Shown here in pieces: positions 28,101 to 37,585 of a stretch of 64,000 nucleotides of DNA. Made by a program: the position numbers and the translations under genes. Position 1 is the first letter of the stretch; every line of letters starts with the position of its first letter. The notes under the pieces are model-generated. The model was not told the origin of the DNA. It searched no databases and saw nothing but the letters and a program-made list of their open reading frames with translations. Origin of the DNA: Thorsellia kenyensis (GTDB lineage Bacteria > Pseudomonadota > Gammaproteobacteria > Enterobacterales > Thorselliaceae); assembly GCF_042432445.1 (NCBI RefSeq), contig NZ_JBHLXE010000027.1, positions 69,946-133,945 of the forward strand, written 5' to 3'.

Positions 28101-28118
28101 TGTCGTTAATTTGAGACG
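28101..28118. promoter_or_regulatory. Candidate GlrR-binding site 2
   Basis: TGTC-N10-GACG also differs by one base from TGTC-N10-GACA. Its centre is 63 bp (six helical turns) from site 1, so both sites face the same side of the helix. Confidence 0.5.
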
Positions 28119-28243
28119 CTTATAGTTTACGGTCTAACAAAAAGGAGACACTTTCTATATAAATGAGTAGGATGTTTTTATTATCAATAAGTTGACATTT
28201 ATAAAAATATCAACTTACAAGCTAAACTGTCTTTAATTGATAA

Positions 28244-29704
28244 TTAAATGTTATTTCCGTTTTGTGTAATGACTTCTTTATACCAATAAAAAGATTTTTT
28301 TCTTGAGCGTGCAAATGTTCCTGAGCCATCATCTTGTTTATCGACATAAATAAATCCGTAGCGTTTACTCATCTGTCCCGTTGATGCACTGACTAAATCG
28401 ATGCAACCCCACATAGTGTAGCCCATTAATTCTACGCCATCTTTAATTGCCTCACTTGCCGCGATAAGATGTTCTTTGAGATACTCTATACGATAATCAT
28501 CATCTATAGAGCCATCAGCTTTAACAGTATCTTTTGCACCTAGACCATTTTCAACAATAAAGAGGGGGGTTTTATAACGATCATATATTTTGTTTAAAAT
28601 AATCCTTAGACCTGTTGGATCTATCTCCCATCCCCATTCACTTGCAGTGAGATATGGATTTTCGACACCAGACATCATATTTCCTCCCACTCTAACTTCA
28701 TCACCAGAGGGATGTTTCTCTGTACAACTGTTGTAATAGCTAAATGCGATATAATCCACTGTATTTGATCTGATTATATCTAAATCGCCAGGAGCTATTT
28801 CTAATTCGATATTATTTTCTTTAAAATGACGTTGGCTATAAGAAGGATACTCGCCTCTCACTTGGATATCACTACAGTAGAAATTCCACATCCTTTCTAT
28901 GTCAAAAGCATATAGGATATCCTTAGGATTACAAGTCAATGGGTAAAAGGGTGCTGCGATAACCATAGAGCCAATTTTTACAGATTTTATCATTTCTCGA
29001 CCCAATTTAATGGCTAAGCTACTTGCAACAAATTGATGGTGTAACGCTTGAAATATGTCTTTATTTTTAAAATTATCGCCATTAGTCTGAAAACCCAGGC
29101 TCATTATAGGCATCATAAATGCACTATTGATTTCGTTAAAGGTCATCCAATATTTAACTTTCTTGCCAAAGTGCTTGAATAGAACTTCACAATAATTTAA
29201 GAATAAAGAAATAAGTTTTCTGTCTTTCCATCCACCATAAGTTTTGGCAAGATACAAAGGCATCTCAAAATGAGAGATAGTTACAACGGGTTCAATATTG
29301 TGCTTAATTAATTCATCAATAATATTCCCATAAAAATCTAGCCCCTCTTGGTTAGGCGTTAATTCTTCTCCAGTCGGGAAAATGCGCGCCCAAGATATGG
29401 AAAAACGGTAGCACTTAAATCCCATCTCAGCAAAAAGCGCTATATCTTGCTTAAAATGTTCATAATGATTAATACCCTCATGATTTGGGTAGGTGTATTT
29501 ATCTGCTATAATTTCAAGTGGTCTTTCATCTTGCAGCCATTCGAGTCTTATTTTCCCTCCAGGTAGTATGTCAGCGATTGTAAGTCCTTTATTACCTGTT
29601 AAATAAGCGCCTTCAATTTGATTCGCTGCAGTAGCACCGCCCCATAAAAAACCTTCAGGAAAACGTTCTGATTCATTAAGTAGTTTTGTGTTAAATAATT
29701 GCAT
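28244..29704 (-). CDS. 6-phospho-beta-glucosidase (GH1)
   Basis: The 486-residue glycoside hydrolase family 1 enzyme splits phosphorylated beta-glucosides imported by the PTS. It has the N-terminal signature FPEGFLWGGATAANQIEGA, the acid/base Glu in TFNEIN and the nucleophile Glu in IVENGLGA. The C-terminal SKRYGFIYVD with the basic KKSFYWYKEVI is usual for phospho-sugar-specific members (AscB/BglA/BglB type). It lies 126 bases after the PTS permease gene in the same direction, which suggests an ascFB-like operon for plant aryl- or cello-type glucosides. A weak stem (TCAACTTA/TAAGTTGA, 28188-28217) follows the stop. Confidence 0.93.
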   Translation of the reverse strand: MQLFNTKLLNESERFPEGFLWGGATAANQIEGAYLTGNKGLTIADILPGGKIRLEWLQDERPLEIIADKYTYPNHEGINHYEHFKQDIALFAEMGFKCYRFSISWARIFPTGEELTPNQEGLDFYGNIIDELIKHNIEPVVTISHFEMPLYLAKTYGGWKDRKLISLFLNYCEVLFKHFGKKVKYWMTFNEINSAFMMPIMSLGFQTNGDNFKNKDIFQALHHQFVASSLAIKLGREMIKSVKIGSMVIAAPFYPLTCNPKDILYAFDIERMWNFYCSDIQVRGEYPSYSQRHFKENNIELEIAPGDLDIIRSNTVDYIAFSYYNSCTEKHPSGDEVRVGGNMMSGVENPYLTASEWGWEIDPTGLRIILNKIYDRYKTPLFIVENGLGAKDTVKADGSIDDDYRIEYLKEHLIAASEAIKDGVELMGYTMWGCIDLVSASTGQMSKRYGFIYVDKQDDGSGTFARSRKKSFYWYKEVITQNGNNI

Positions 29705-29830
29705 ATTAAAAATCCTTTTGCTAATTTAATAAATATATAGATAACTTACCTATTAATATTGAAGATAATTTTTATAGAAATATAACTCTTTATTGATAGA
29801 ACTTATTCACATTGCTCTGAGACAATAAGA

Positions 29831-31228
29831 TTATAGTTTATTTTTATTTTTGGGCCGATAAAATATTACAGTGAGCAAAGCACCAATACCAAAAGCAGTG
29901 CATGTACCAATTACAGCAGCATTGAAACTTGCACCTATTCCTTCAGGTGAAATAGTAGATGCGAGGAAAAAAATACCCAGCGCACTGAATGTATAGCCTT
30001 TAACACCTAAAAGACCAGCGATGGCTCCTCCGCATGCGCTGGCAATGATCCCCATAACAAAGGGGCTTTTTCTTGGTAGCGTTAAACCATAAATAATGGG
30101 TTCAGTAATACCAAAAACACCAGACAGTGTCGCTGAGGCAGTTAATCCTGAGTTGACTTTGTCTTTAGTCATCAACATACGTATGAGTAAACCAAATGCA
30201 GCACCAACCTGACCCATTACCGCAATTTGGGTCATAGGATCTAAAAAGCTGGTTTTTACAGTGGCATAGTCGTTAAGAATAATAGGAATAAAACTCCAGT
30301 GCAAACCAAAAATAACTAATGGTTGCCAAAGTGCTCCAATAAGCCCACCGCCTAAAACAGGACTGAATGAATAAACAGCTTGATATCCAGAGGCTAATTT
30401 AAAACTTAAAAAATTGGCAACAGGACCAATAAGTAAAAAAGTAAGGGGGCCTACTATTAATAATACAAGCATAGGGCCAATAAAATTTTTAATGGCCTGT
30501 GGTAATATTTTACTGAATAGGCGTTCTAAGTGCGCACTAACATATGCTGCTAATATGATAGGAAGGACAGAAGAGGCATAGTCAATTAAGGTGAGTTTAA
30601 AAAATAGAAATTCTAAATTTGTATCATCAATTACTGAGCCTCTAACTGCTGGGTGGATTAATGCTCCGCCAAGCACCATGCTGATAAATACATTACCACC
30701 AAATGTTTTAGCAGCACTATAGCCAAGTAAAACGGGCAAGAAAAAGAACAGGGCATCAGAAACAGCGTTTAAGATGAGATGTGTCCCACTATTTTCTATA
30801 AGCACGCCTTTCATCATCAGAATTGCAATTATGCCTTTGAGCAAACCTGATGCACACATGACTCCTAAAACTGGGGCAAATACGCCTGAGATGGTGTCAA
30901 TAAGACGACTTCCGATTGATTTCTTTTTTGTTTCAACAGAGTCTTCTATAGAAATATGAGGATGGTTTTCGCTGGAGAGTGCAAGCTCTTTAGTCAGTGC
31001 AACGTATACTTCTGGTACTTCATTACCAATGACAATTTGAAATTGTCCACTGGCTAAAACTGCCGTTAAGACACCTTTAAGATCTTTAATCGCGTCAATA
31101 TTCGCTAAATGAGTCTGTTTCAAGTTGAATCTCAGTCGTGTTGCACAATGTACAACCGAATTAATATTGGTGTTACCACCTACAAGCGTAATGATCTCTT
31201 TGACCAAGGTTTGATAATCTTTTGCCAT
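29831..31228 (-). CDS. Beta-glucoside PTS permease, EIIBC
   Basis: The 465-residue protein has an N-terminal EIIB domain with the phosphorylated Cys in VVHCATRLRFNL (about residue 27), then an EIIC domain from about 105 with about ten membrane segments, including GVFGITEPIIYGLTLPR. It lacks a C-terminal EIIA domain, as E. coli AscF does, so EIIA-Glc or another IIA must phosphorylate it. AAGGAG lies upstream of the ATG. It is probably the first gene of a two-gene operon with the 6-phospho-beta-glucosidase; no BglG-type antiterminator gene is adjacent. Confidence 0.93.
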   Translation of the reverse strand: MAKDYQTLVKEIITLVGGNTNINSVVHCATRLRFNLKQTHLANIDAIKDLKGVLTAVLASGQFQIVIGNEVPEVYVALTKELALSSENHPHISIEDSVETKKKSIGSRLIDTISGVFAPVLGVMCASGLLKGIIAILMMKGVLIENSGTHLILNAVSDALFFFLPVLLGYSAAKTFGGNVFISMVLGGALIHPAVRGSVIDDTNLEFLFFKLTLIDYASSVLPIILAAYVSAHLERLFSKILPQAIKNFIGPMLVLLIVGPLTFLLIGPVANFLSFKLASGYQAVYSFSPVLGGGLIGALWQPLVIFGLHWSFIPIILNDYATVKTSFLDPMTQIAVMGQVGAAFGLLIRMLMTKDKVNSGLTASATLSGVFGITEPIIYGLTLPRKSPFVMGIIASACGGAIAGLLGVKGYTFSALGIFFLASTISPEGIGASFNAAVIGTCTAFGIGALLTVIFYRPKNKNKL

Positions 31229-31275
31229 AATAAACTCCTTAAAGTTGAGTGATTATTGATTATGATTTTTAAAGA

Positions 31276-31304
31276 TTGATTACACTACAGAGTAGTGTAA
31301 TCAA
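31276..31304. promoter_or_regulatory. Perfect palindrome upstream of the PTS operon, probable operator
   Basis: TTGATTACACTAC, a three-base centre AGA, and GTAGTGTAATCAA form 13-bp perfect arms, 48 bases upstream of the PTS start. It does not match the BglG-type antiterminator RNA and has no T-tract on the minus strand, so a repressor operator is the simplest reading. Confidence 0.55.
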
Positions 31305-31443
31305 TTCTCATCTGTAAAAAATGGTGCTTGGGTATGGAGGGATAAGTTAAGTGCCCTGAAACGCGCATGAATTTATGTTTATGTATGTAATGTAATTCAA
31401 AATGCAGATTTTTGCATTAATTAACACCCACTCACTGGACATT

Positions 31444-31460
31444 AGGCTATATTTTAGCCT
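31444..31460 (-). terminator. Weak stem-loop downstream of the DMT transporter gene
   Basis: AGGCTA and TAGCCT pair around a five-base loop about 40 bases past the stop at 31502. No T-tract follows on the minus strand. Confidence 0.25.
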
Positions 31461-31501
31461 GCATTTAAAGTACCCCTATCAATTAGAATAGTTATTAAAA
31501 A

Positions 31502-32413
31502 TTATTTTAGTAATTTGGGTTTGTCCCCGAAGGTCAAATAAAGAGTTGCTAAAATAATTAACGAGGCCCCAATGAGAAATAGGCCATCTATGCCCCAACC
31601 GAAAAAAATATATCCTAGGAGCACATTGATAGGTAACTTGAAATAATCAAAGGGTTGGATATAGGTAGCGTCTGCTGCACTGTATGCTTTTGCTAGAGAC
31701 CATTGTCCTAGTGCAGTTAATGCCCCTAGTAAAAATAAATACCACAATCCAGTGTTATTAGGCTTAATCCACATAAATGTGGAAAATTGGGTTAAATTAT
31801 CGGTAATTGCCAGTATAAAATTAAAAGGAAGAGTGAGAATGTATAAATAAAACACAATCGTTAATGCAGAATCTTTACCTGTTATATTTTTAAGCATAAC
31901 CGTATGGCAAGCCCAAAAAAAAGCTGCTATTAAGGGGAAAAACATCACGTAGCTAAACGAATCAGACCAGGGGTTTAAGATAATCAAAGCACCAATAAAT
32001 CCGGTAATTAATGCTAAGCTTCTTTTAGTAGAAATGGTTTCTCCTAAATAAAAAACAGCACCTAAACAAACAAATAATGGTGAAATCATTAAAAGTGATA
32101 AGCCTTGGCCGATAGGAATAGGAACGGTAAGCGCCTTTATCCAAAAATGTACACCAATTACGGCTAAAATAACCCGCCAAAAATGGCGCCAAAAAAAGTC
32201 TGTTTTTACATGTTTGCCGATACCACTTTTTAATAGCCATGGAAGCATAACAATGAGAGCGAAAAAATACTGATATAAAGCGATCCAACTAGCATTAAGA
32301 GAAAAAGTAGAGGCCACGTAAGGGGTAAAAGCATTCACACCTGCAAATGCACTTCCTGCCAAAATAATAAAAAAGGCACCTTGATACTGTGAGAGAGGAG
32401 AAGTTTTTTTCAT
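31502..32413 (-). CDS. EamA/DMT-family transporter
   Basis: The 303-residue inner-membrane protein has ten hydrophobic segments arranged as two EamA repeats (about 10-140 and 150-290), typical of drug/metabolite exporters of the RhaT/RarD superfamily. Features such as GETISTKRSLALITGFIGALIIL and the second-repeat ALGQWSLAKAYSAADATYIQP fit the family. The substrate cannot be told from sequence. It lies just downstream of gapA, separated by a strong terminator, so it needs its own promoter. Confidence 0.85.
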   Translation of the reverse strand: MKKTSPLSQYQGAFFIILAGSAFAGVNAFTPYVASTFSLNASWIALYQYFFALIVMLPWLLKSGIGKHVKTDFFWRHFWRVILAVIGVHFWIKALTVPIPIGQGLSLLMISPLFVCLGAVFYLGETISTKRSLALITGFIGALIILNPWSDSFSYVMFFPLIAAFFWACHTVMLKNITGKDSALTIVFYLYILTLPFNFILAITDNLTQFSTFMWIKPNNTGLWYLFLLGALTALGQWSLAKAYSAADATYIQPFDYFKLPINVLLGYIFFGWGIDGLFLIGASLIILATLYLTFGDKPKLLK

Positions 32414-32424
32414 TTTATCTTATA

Positions 32425-32451
32425 TGTAAAAAAGGCGGCCTAGGCCGCCTT
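32425..32451 (-). terminator. Intrinsic terminator of gapA
   Basis: On the minus strand AAGGCGGCC-TA-GGCCGCCTT is a GC-rich, nearly self-complementary stem followed by TTTT, 20 bases after the gapA stop. Confidence 0.92.
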
Positions 32452-32470
32452 ATAATGAACTTAATAGTAA

Positions 32471-33466
32471 TTATTTAGAAATATGAGAGATTAAATCCAA
32501 AACTTTATTTGAATAACCCACTTCATTATCGTACCAAGAGACTAATTTAACGAAGTTATCATTTAATGATATACCTGCTTTAGCATCGAATACAGATGTT
32601 AAAATTTCACCATTAAAATCAGTTGAAACAACTTCATCTTCAGTGTAGCCAAGTACCCCTTTCATTTCTCCATCAGCTGCTTTTTTAATTGCTTCACAGA
32701 TAGCTTTATAGCTAGCGGGTTTTTCTAAACGAACAGTTAAGTCGACAACAGAAACATTAGGTGTAGGTACACGGAATGACATGCCCGTTAATTTACCGTT
32801 TAATTCAGGAATAACTTTACCAACCGCTTTAGCTGCCCCTGTTGATGAAGGTATGATGTTTTGTGCTGCACCACGACCACCGCGCCAATCTTTAGCTGAT
32901 GGACCATCAACTGTTTTTTGAGTTGCTGTCGTAGCATGTACTGTAGTCATTAATCCTTCAACAATACCAAAGTTATCATTAATAACTTTGGCTAAAGGGG
33001 CTAAACAGTTTGTGGTACATGACGCATTTGAAACAATATCTTGACCTTTATAGCTGTTTTGATTAACGCCCATAACAAACATTGGTGTATCATCTTTAGA
33101 TGGACCTGTCATAACCACTTTTTTTGCACCAGCTTCGATGTGTTTACGAGCAGTATCATCTGTTAGGAAAAGGCCAGTTGCTTCAGCAACAACATCAACA
33201 CCTACTTCATTCCATTTTAAATTGGCAGGATCTCTTTCTGAAGTACAACGAATTTTTTTACCATTGACCACTAAATGGCCATCAACAACTTCAACAGTCC
33301 CATCAAAACGACCATGAGTTGAGTCGTACTTAAGCATATAAGCCATGTAGTCAGCATCTAAAAGATCGTTGATAGCAACAATTTCTACATCTTTGCGGGC
33401 TTGAGCAGCGCGAAAAACGATACGACCAATACGACCGAAGCCATTAATACCAATTTTAATTGTCAT
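32471..33466 (-). CDS. gapA: Glyceraldehyde-3-phosphate dehydrogenase
   Basis: The 331-residue glycolytic enzyme (E. coli GapA 331) has the NAD-binding GINGFGRIGR, Asp in AINDLLD, the catalytic Cys in SNASCTTNCLAPLAKV and the final WYDNEVGYSNKVLDL. I place the start at 33466 (MTIKIGING), with AGAGGT upstream; an in-frame ATG at 33508 would add 14 residues outside the family. It is transcribed alone with its own terminator. Confidence 0.97.
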   Translation of the reverse strand: MTIKIGINGFGRIGRIVFRAAQARKDVEIVAINDLLDADYMAYMLKYDSTHGRFDGTVEVVDGHLVVNGKKIRCTSERDPANLKWNEVGVDVVAEATGLFLTDDTARKHIEAGAKKVVMTGPSKDDTPMFVMGVNQNSYKGQDIVSNASCTTNCLAPLAKVINDNFGIVEGLMTTVHATTATQKTVDGPSAKDWRGGRGAAQNIIPSSTGAAKAVGKVIPELNGKLTGMSFRVPTPNVSVVDLTVRLEKPASYKAICEAIKKAADGEMKGVLGYTEDEVVSTDFNGEILTSVFDAKAGISLNDNFVKLVSWYDNEVGYSNKVLDLISHISK

Positions 33467-33635
33467 AAAAAATACCTCTTTTTTGTTTGTGGAAATTAAA
33501 AAAATCAAAATACTTACTATAAATTACCAAAAGTGTGACGTTCGTCAAGTAAAATCATATTTTTGATTGAGAATTGTCACAATTTAAAGACTCTATGTCT
33601 AATTAATAATCAGATGAGTGCATTTATGTAGCAAT

Positions 33636-34967
33636 TTAAACTTCTTCCATAGTTACATCTTTATAAATTTCTTCTTTATTGATGCGTGTGACGAGCAGTT
33701 GATCTATTTTATGATTATCGATATCAACAACCTCAAAATTATAGCCTTCGAAAGAAACTACATCGGTCCTTTTAGGGATTTTACGCAATTTATACATCAT
33801 AAATCCACCAATAGTCTCGTAATTATCGGTATCAGGGAAATCATTAATATTTAACGCCCATTGAACATCTTCAATCGGAGTGACTCCATCAATTAACCAA
33901 GAATGATCATCTCGTTTAACTATTTGTTCTTCATCACCTTGAGAAACGAGTCCGCCCATTAAAGTGGTCAATACATCGTTAAGTGTTATAACACCCATAA
34001 CAATGGCATATTCATTTAATACAACAGCAAAATCTTCTTTAGATGTTTTGAAACTCTCAAGGGCTTCTGAAAGTGTAATAGTATCGGGGAACATGAGAAC
34101 ACTTGTAATTGTAACACCACTATCGAGAGAAATACTTTGATTACTGAGCACTCTATTGAGTAAATCTTTAGAGTCAACATAGCCAATAATATGATCAATG
34201 TCATTTTCACAAATAATAAATTTAGAGTGTGGATGAGCGGCGATTTTAGCTCTAATCATTTCATCCGTCTCTGATTTTTCAAAATAGACTACGTCCTCTC
34301 TAGGCGTCATTGCAGAGGGTACTGTTCTCTGATCAAGATCGAACACATTTTCAATAAACTTATGTTCTTCTTTGTTAAGAACACCAGCCATTACACCCGC
34401 TTCAACAAGTGCATAAATATCTTCGGAAGTTACATCATCATTTCGTGTTGTTGGGATTTTAAAAATTTTGAAGAATAAATTGGCTAGTGCATCAAAAAAC
34501 CAAACTATAGGAGAAAATATCGTTATACAGAATCTCATAGGCTTAATGATTCTTATTGATATTAATTCTGGAGCTATCATTCCCATTCGTTTAGGGGTTA
34601 AATCTGCAAAAAGCACAAATGCACTTGTCACAAGAATAAATGATGAAATAGAACCAAGATTACCAGCGACAGACTCAGAGAAAAAACGTTGGAAAAATAG
34701 ATCTAGTTTTCTAGCAAAAGAGTCTTCTCCAACTATCCCCCCGAGAATAGCCACAGCATTTAACCCAATTTGTACAACTGTAAAAAATTTACCTGGTTTC
34801 TCTTGAAATTTAATTACTAAATCGGCACGAGTATCGCCACTGTCTGAAATCATTTTGAGTTTAGTTTTTCTTGAAGCTGCTAGTGAAATTTCAGAAACTG
34901 AAAAAAATGCGCTTATCAAAATGAGTATGAATATAATAAATAAACTGTTTAAAACTTCGTTAACCAT
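33636..34967 (-). CDS. paeA: PaeA (YtfL)-type CNNM/CorC family membrane protein
   Basis: This protein is 443 residues from the chosen start at 34967 (MVNEVLNSL). It has a CNNM/DUF21 membrane domain (about 1-190, four segments; SEISLAASRKTKLK), paired CBS domains (about 205-330) and a CorC_HlyC C-terminal domain (NYETIGGFMMYKLRKIPKRTD). It matches E. coli YtfL nearly end to end; that protein is reported as a cadaverine/putrescine exporter (PaeA). A longer in-frame ORF reaches 35045 but would overlap msrA and add non-family residues. msrA lies 41 bases upstream, the same pairing as in E. coli. Confidence 0.93.
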   Translation of the reverse strand: MVNEVLNSLFIIFILILISAFFSVSEISLAASRKTKLKMISDSGDTRADLVIKFQEKPGKFFTVVQIGLNAVAILGGIVGEDSFARKLDLFFQRFFSESVAGNLGSISSFILVTSAFVLFADLTPKRMGMIAPELISIRIIKPMRFCITIFSPIVWFFDALANLFFKIFKIPTTRNDDVTSEDIYALVEAGVMAGVLNKEEHKFIENVFDLDQRTVPSAMTPREDVVYFEKSETDEMIRAKIAAHPHSKFIICENDIDHIIGYVDSKDLLNRVLSNQSISLDSGVTITSVLMFPDTITLSEALESFKTSKEDFAVVLNEYAIVMGVITLNDVLTTLMGGLVSQGDEEQIVKRDDHSWLIDGVTPIEDVQWALNINDFPDTDNYETIGGFMMYKLRKIPKRTDVVSFEGYNFEVVDIDNHKIDQLLVTRINKEEIYKDVTMEEV

Positions 34968-35008
34968 ATAAATAATGTTTCCTTTGTTTAAAAAAAATCC
35001 ATTTAGGC

Positions 35009-35611
35009 TTAAATAAAGCAAACGCCTGTTCCACCAAGACCACAATAACCATCTGGATTTTTGAATAGATATTGTTGATGATAATCTTCTGCAAAATAGT
35101 AAACATGATCTAATGCTGAATTAATTTCAGTTGTAATAGGCGTTTCTATTCTTGATTCATTAAGTTTTTCTTGGTAAATCTCTTTTGAAGCAATAGCTTC
35201 AGTGAATTGTGCATTATCATGACAAAAAATTACTGAGCGATACTGTGTTCCAATATCATTACCCTGGCGCATTCCCTGGGTTGGATTATGATTTTCCCAG
35301 AAAGCAGATAGAAGGGTCTTAAAAGTGACCTCAGAGGGCGAATAAAATACCCTAACAACTTCGGCATGAAGGGTTTTACCTTGACAAACTTCTTCGTATG
35401 TGGGGAAAGGTAATATGCCACCGCAATAGCCAACAGATGTATTAATGACCCCAGGGATTTTACTAAATAAGCGCTCAACCCCCCAAAAACACCCCATACC
35501 AAAAGTGGCCATCATGGCACCTTCAGGGAGGATATGCATATCTTTTTGTGTAATTAGGTTTAGTCTAGGAACATTAAAAATATAATTATCTCTTTGAATC
35601 ATTGGAAGCAC
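35009..35611 (-). CDS. msrA: Peptide methionine sulfoxide reductase MsrA
   Basis: The 200-residue enzyme (E. coli 212) repairs S-methionine sulfoxide. The active-site Cys41 is in GMGCFWGVERLF, and the resolving cysteines are in the C-terminal GYCGLGGTGVCFI. HAEVVRVFY, NPTQGMRQGNDIGTQYRS and YYFAEDYHQQYLFKNP are family blocks. Several ATGs exist near the N-terminus, so the first few residues are uncertain. It is followed by paeA, probably in one transcript. Confidence 0.95.
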   Translation of the reverse strand: MLPMIQRDNYIFNVPRLNLITQKDMHILPEGAMMATFGMGCFWGVERLFSKIPGVINTSVGYCGGILPFPTYEEVCQGKTLHAEVVRVFYSPSEVTFKTLLSAFWENHNPTQGMRQGNDIGTQYRSVIFCHDNAQFTEAIASKEIYQEKLNESRIETPITTEINSALDHVYYFAEDYHQQYLFKNPDGYCGLGGTGVCFI

Positions 35612-36043
35612 CTCTGTTTTTTCTTGAACAACGTTATCGGCAAATCAAACTTAGTAGTTTTTAGCATTTATGTACCAAAATCACATTAAGTTGCAGGCAC
35701 AGACATATGCATAAGCCTATTCAGTGGGCGTTAAGTAATGCAAAAACGGTATGTTGATTTTATTAACTATAATGAATGATACATAATAAATGTTACATTC
35801 AATAAATGATTTCTTATCGAAAACCATAAATAATGGCTTTATTGTCAATTTATGCATTGATTTATAAATTTGACAAAAATGACGAATGCTTTCAATGTAA
35901 TAATATATCATAAAAAATGTCTAATCGTGTATCATTTATACACTTCAACGTCACAAAAGAAGTCTGAGGTCCATTGAAAAATGGAATAGTACCACAAATC
36001 GCTCACTCTAGACTTAATTTTTGCATTTCAAAGGATTGAAACC
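35612..36043. other. Divergent intergenic region msrA/chemoreceptor gene
   Basis: About 430 AT-rich bases lie between divergent genes. I see no convincing gene, no tRNA and no flagellar sigma-28 promoter matching TAAAG-N-GCCGATAA ahead of the chemoreceptor gene. Confidence 0.45.
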
Positions 36044-37585
36044 ATGTTCAATAAAATTAAAATTACTACAAGTCTTACGATTCTAATTATTTCATTTGTC
36101 ACGATGCATATTATCTCTTCATGTATTTCAGTTTACCGTTCTGCGCTCAATGATAATAATTTCTCAAAAACTGTTACCTTAAACCACCAAATAGATTCTC
36201 TTGCTGCTATTAAATTGAATTTGATACAGTCACGTTTAGACACCTATAGAGCAGCTGCTTCATTAATAGAGAATAATCCCGTGCAATTTGAGTCAGATTT
36301 GGGTAAAGCTATTGCTAACCTTAATGGGGTTCAAAAGGAGATGGACTATTTTTTATCACTAGACAATCCATTAACTACAAATGCAGAACTCATTAAAAAT
36401 TTAGAAGTGGCGTATACTCAACTTTTTACCGACTTACGTTATCAGCAAGCAAAATTGAAAACTGAGGGTTTTATGGGGTATCGGGCTGCAGATGTGCACC
36501 TTACTCAAGAAAATTTTTTGCGAATAACAGATGAAGTGATTTTTAATGTCTCTAATTTATTAAAAGAATATGATGCACTTTCAGCAAAAATGCATGAGCA
36601 CTCTTTTAATCAATTTATTATCGAGACAGTACTTTTAATCTTGATGCTCTTAGGGGCTATTAGATGGAATTATGTAGTCCTTAAAAAGCCTTTAAATGAT
36701 TTGATCTCTCATTTTACTTATATCTCCAATGGAGATTTGAGTAAAAAAATAGAGTATTGTGGTAAAAATGAAATTGCGCAGCTTTTTTCCTATTTTGAAA
36801 AAATGCAAAGTTACTTAATTGAAACGGTGCAAGTGGTCCGTAATTCTTCTGACATTTTAGTTGAAGGAGTTAGTCACGTTGTCTTAAAAAATAGTGATTT
36901 AGCAGTCAGAACAGATCAGCAAGCCAGTTCCATTCAGCAAACAGCCTCAAGTATGGATGAGTTGACTGAAACGGTAAAACTAAATGCCCTTAATGCTTCT
37001 AAAGCATCAGAAATAGCCGATTTTTCAGCTAAGGCAGCGAGGAAAGGAGAGGAAATTACACAGACAGTAACAAATACTATGGACTCCATAAAAGAGAGTG
37101 CTTCGAAAATAGCTGATATTCTAAATATGATAGATTCAATTGCATTTCAAACAAACATATTGGCATTAAATGCCGCTGTTGAAGCGGCAAGAGCAGGGGA
37201 ACTTGGTCGAGGTTTTGCTGTTGTTGCAGATGAAGTTAGAAATTTGGCATTGAGGAGTGCAGAAGCAGCAACGGAGATAAAACAACTCATAGAAGAGTCT
37301 AATCAAAGAGTTTTGCTTGGTAGCAATTTAGTCAATGTTGCAGGTGATACCATGAGAGAGATTGTACACTCAGTGGCAAAAGTTAATGCATTAATTGCTG
37401 AGATATCAACTGCATCAACAGAACAAAGCATTGGTATTGAGGTGGTATCAAGATCTATTCGTGAACTTGACACTACCATTCAAGAAAATGGAAATTTAGT
37501 AAACGATCTTTCAAGCTCTGCACAAGTGCTTGAGTCACAATCTTTTCATTTAATAAAGTCGGTTTCATTATTCAGAATCATTTAA
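36044..37585 (+). CDS. Methyl-accepting chemotaxis protein
   Basis: The 513-residue transmembrane receptor has TM1 (about 10-30), a periplasmic four-helix-type sensor region (about 31-185), TM2 (about 190-210), HAMP (about 212-265) and a cytoplasmic signalling domain. The hairpin tip IAFQTNILALNAAVEAARAG is the conserved kinase-control region. There is no C-terminal NWETF-type pentapeptide for CheR/CheB docking. It is an orphan here, with no che or motility genes nearby. An AAAGGA ribosome site precedes the ATG. The ligand is unknown. Confidence 0.93.
   Translation: MFNKIKITTSLTILIISFVTMHIISSCISVYRSALNDNNFSKTVTLNHQIDSLAAIKLNLIQSRLDTYRAAASLIENNPVQFESDLGKAIANLNGVQKEMDYFLSLDNPLTTNAELIKNLEVAYTQLFTDLRYQQAKLKTEGFMGYRAADVHLTQENFLRITDEVIFNVSNLLKEYDALSAKMHEHSFNQFIIETVLLILMLLGAIRWNYVVLKKPLNDLISHFTYISNGDLSKKIEYCGKNEIAQLFSYFEKMQSYLIETVQVVRNSSDILVEGVSHVVLKNSDLAVRTDQQASSIQQTASSMDELTETVKLNALNASKASEIADFSAKAARKGEEITQTVTNTMDSIKESASKIADILNMIDSIAFQTNILALNAAVEAARAGELGRGFAVVADEVRNLALRSAEAATEIKQLIEESNQRVLLGSNLVNVAGDTMREIVHSVAKVNALIAEISTASTEQSIGIEVVSRSIRELDTTIQENGNLVNDLSSSAQVLESQSFHLIKSVSLFRII

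Noticed and set aside
28120..28160. A third GlrR site (GGTC...GACA)
   Set aside because: The half-sites are 12 bases apart instead of 10, so it does not fit the pattern.
31261..31310. BglG-type antiterminator RNA ahead of the PTS gene
   Set aside because: The palindrome does not contain the GGATTGTTACTG-type sequence and no T-tract terminator overlaps it.
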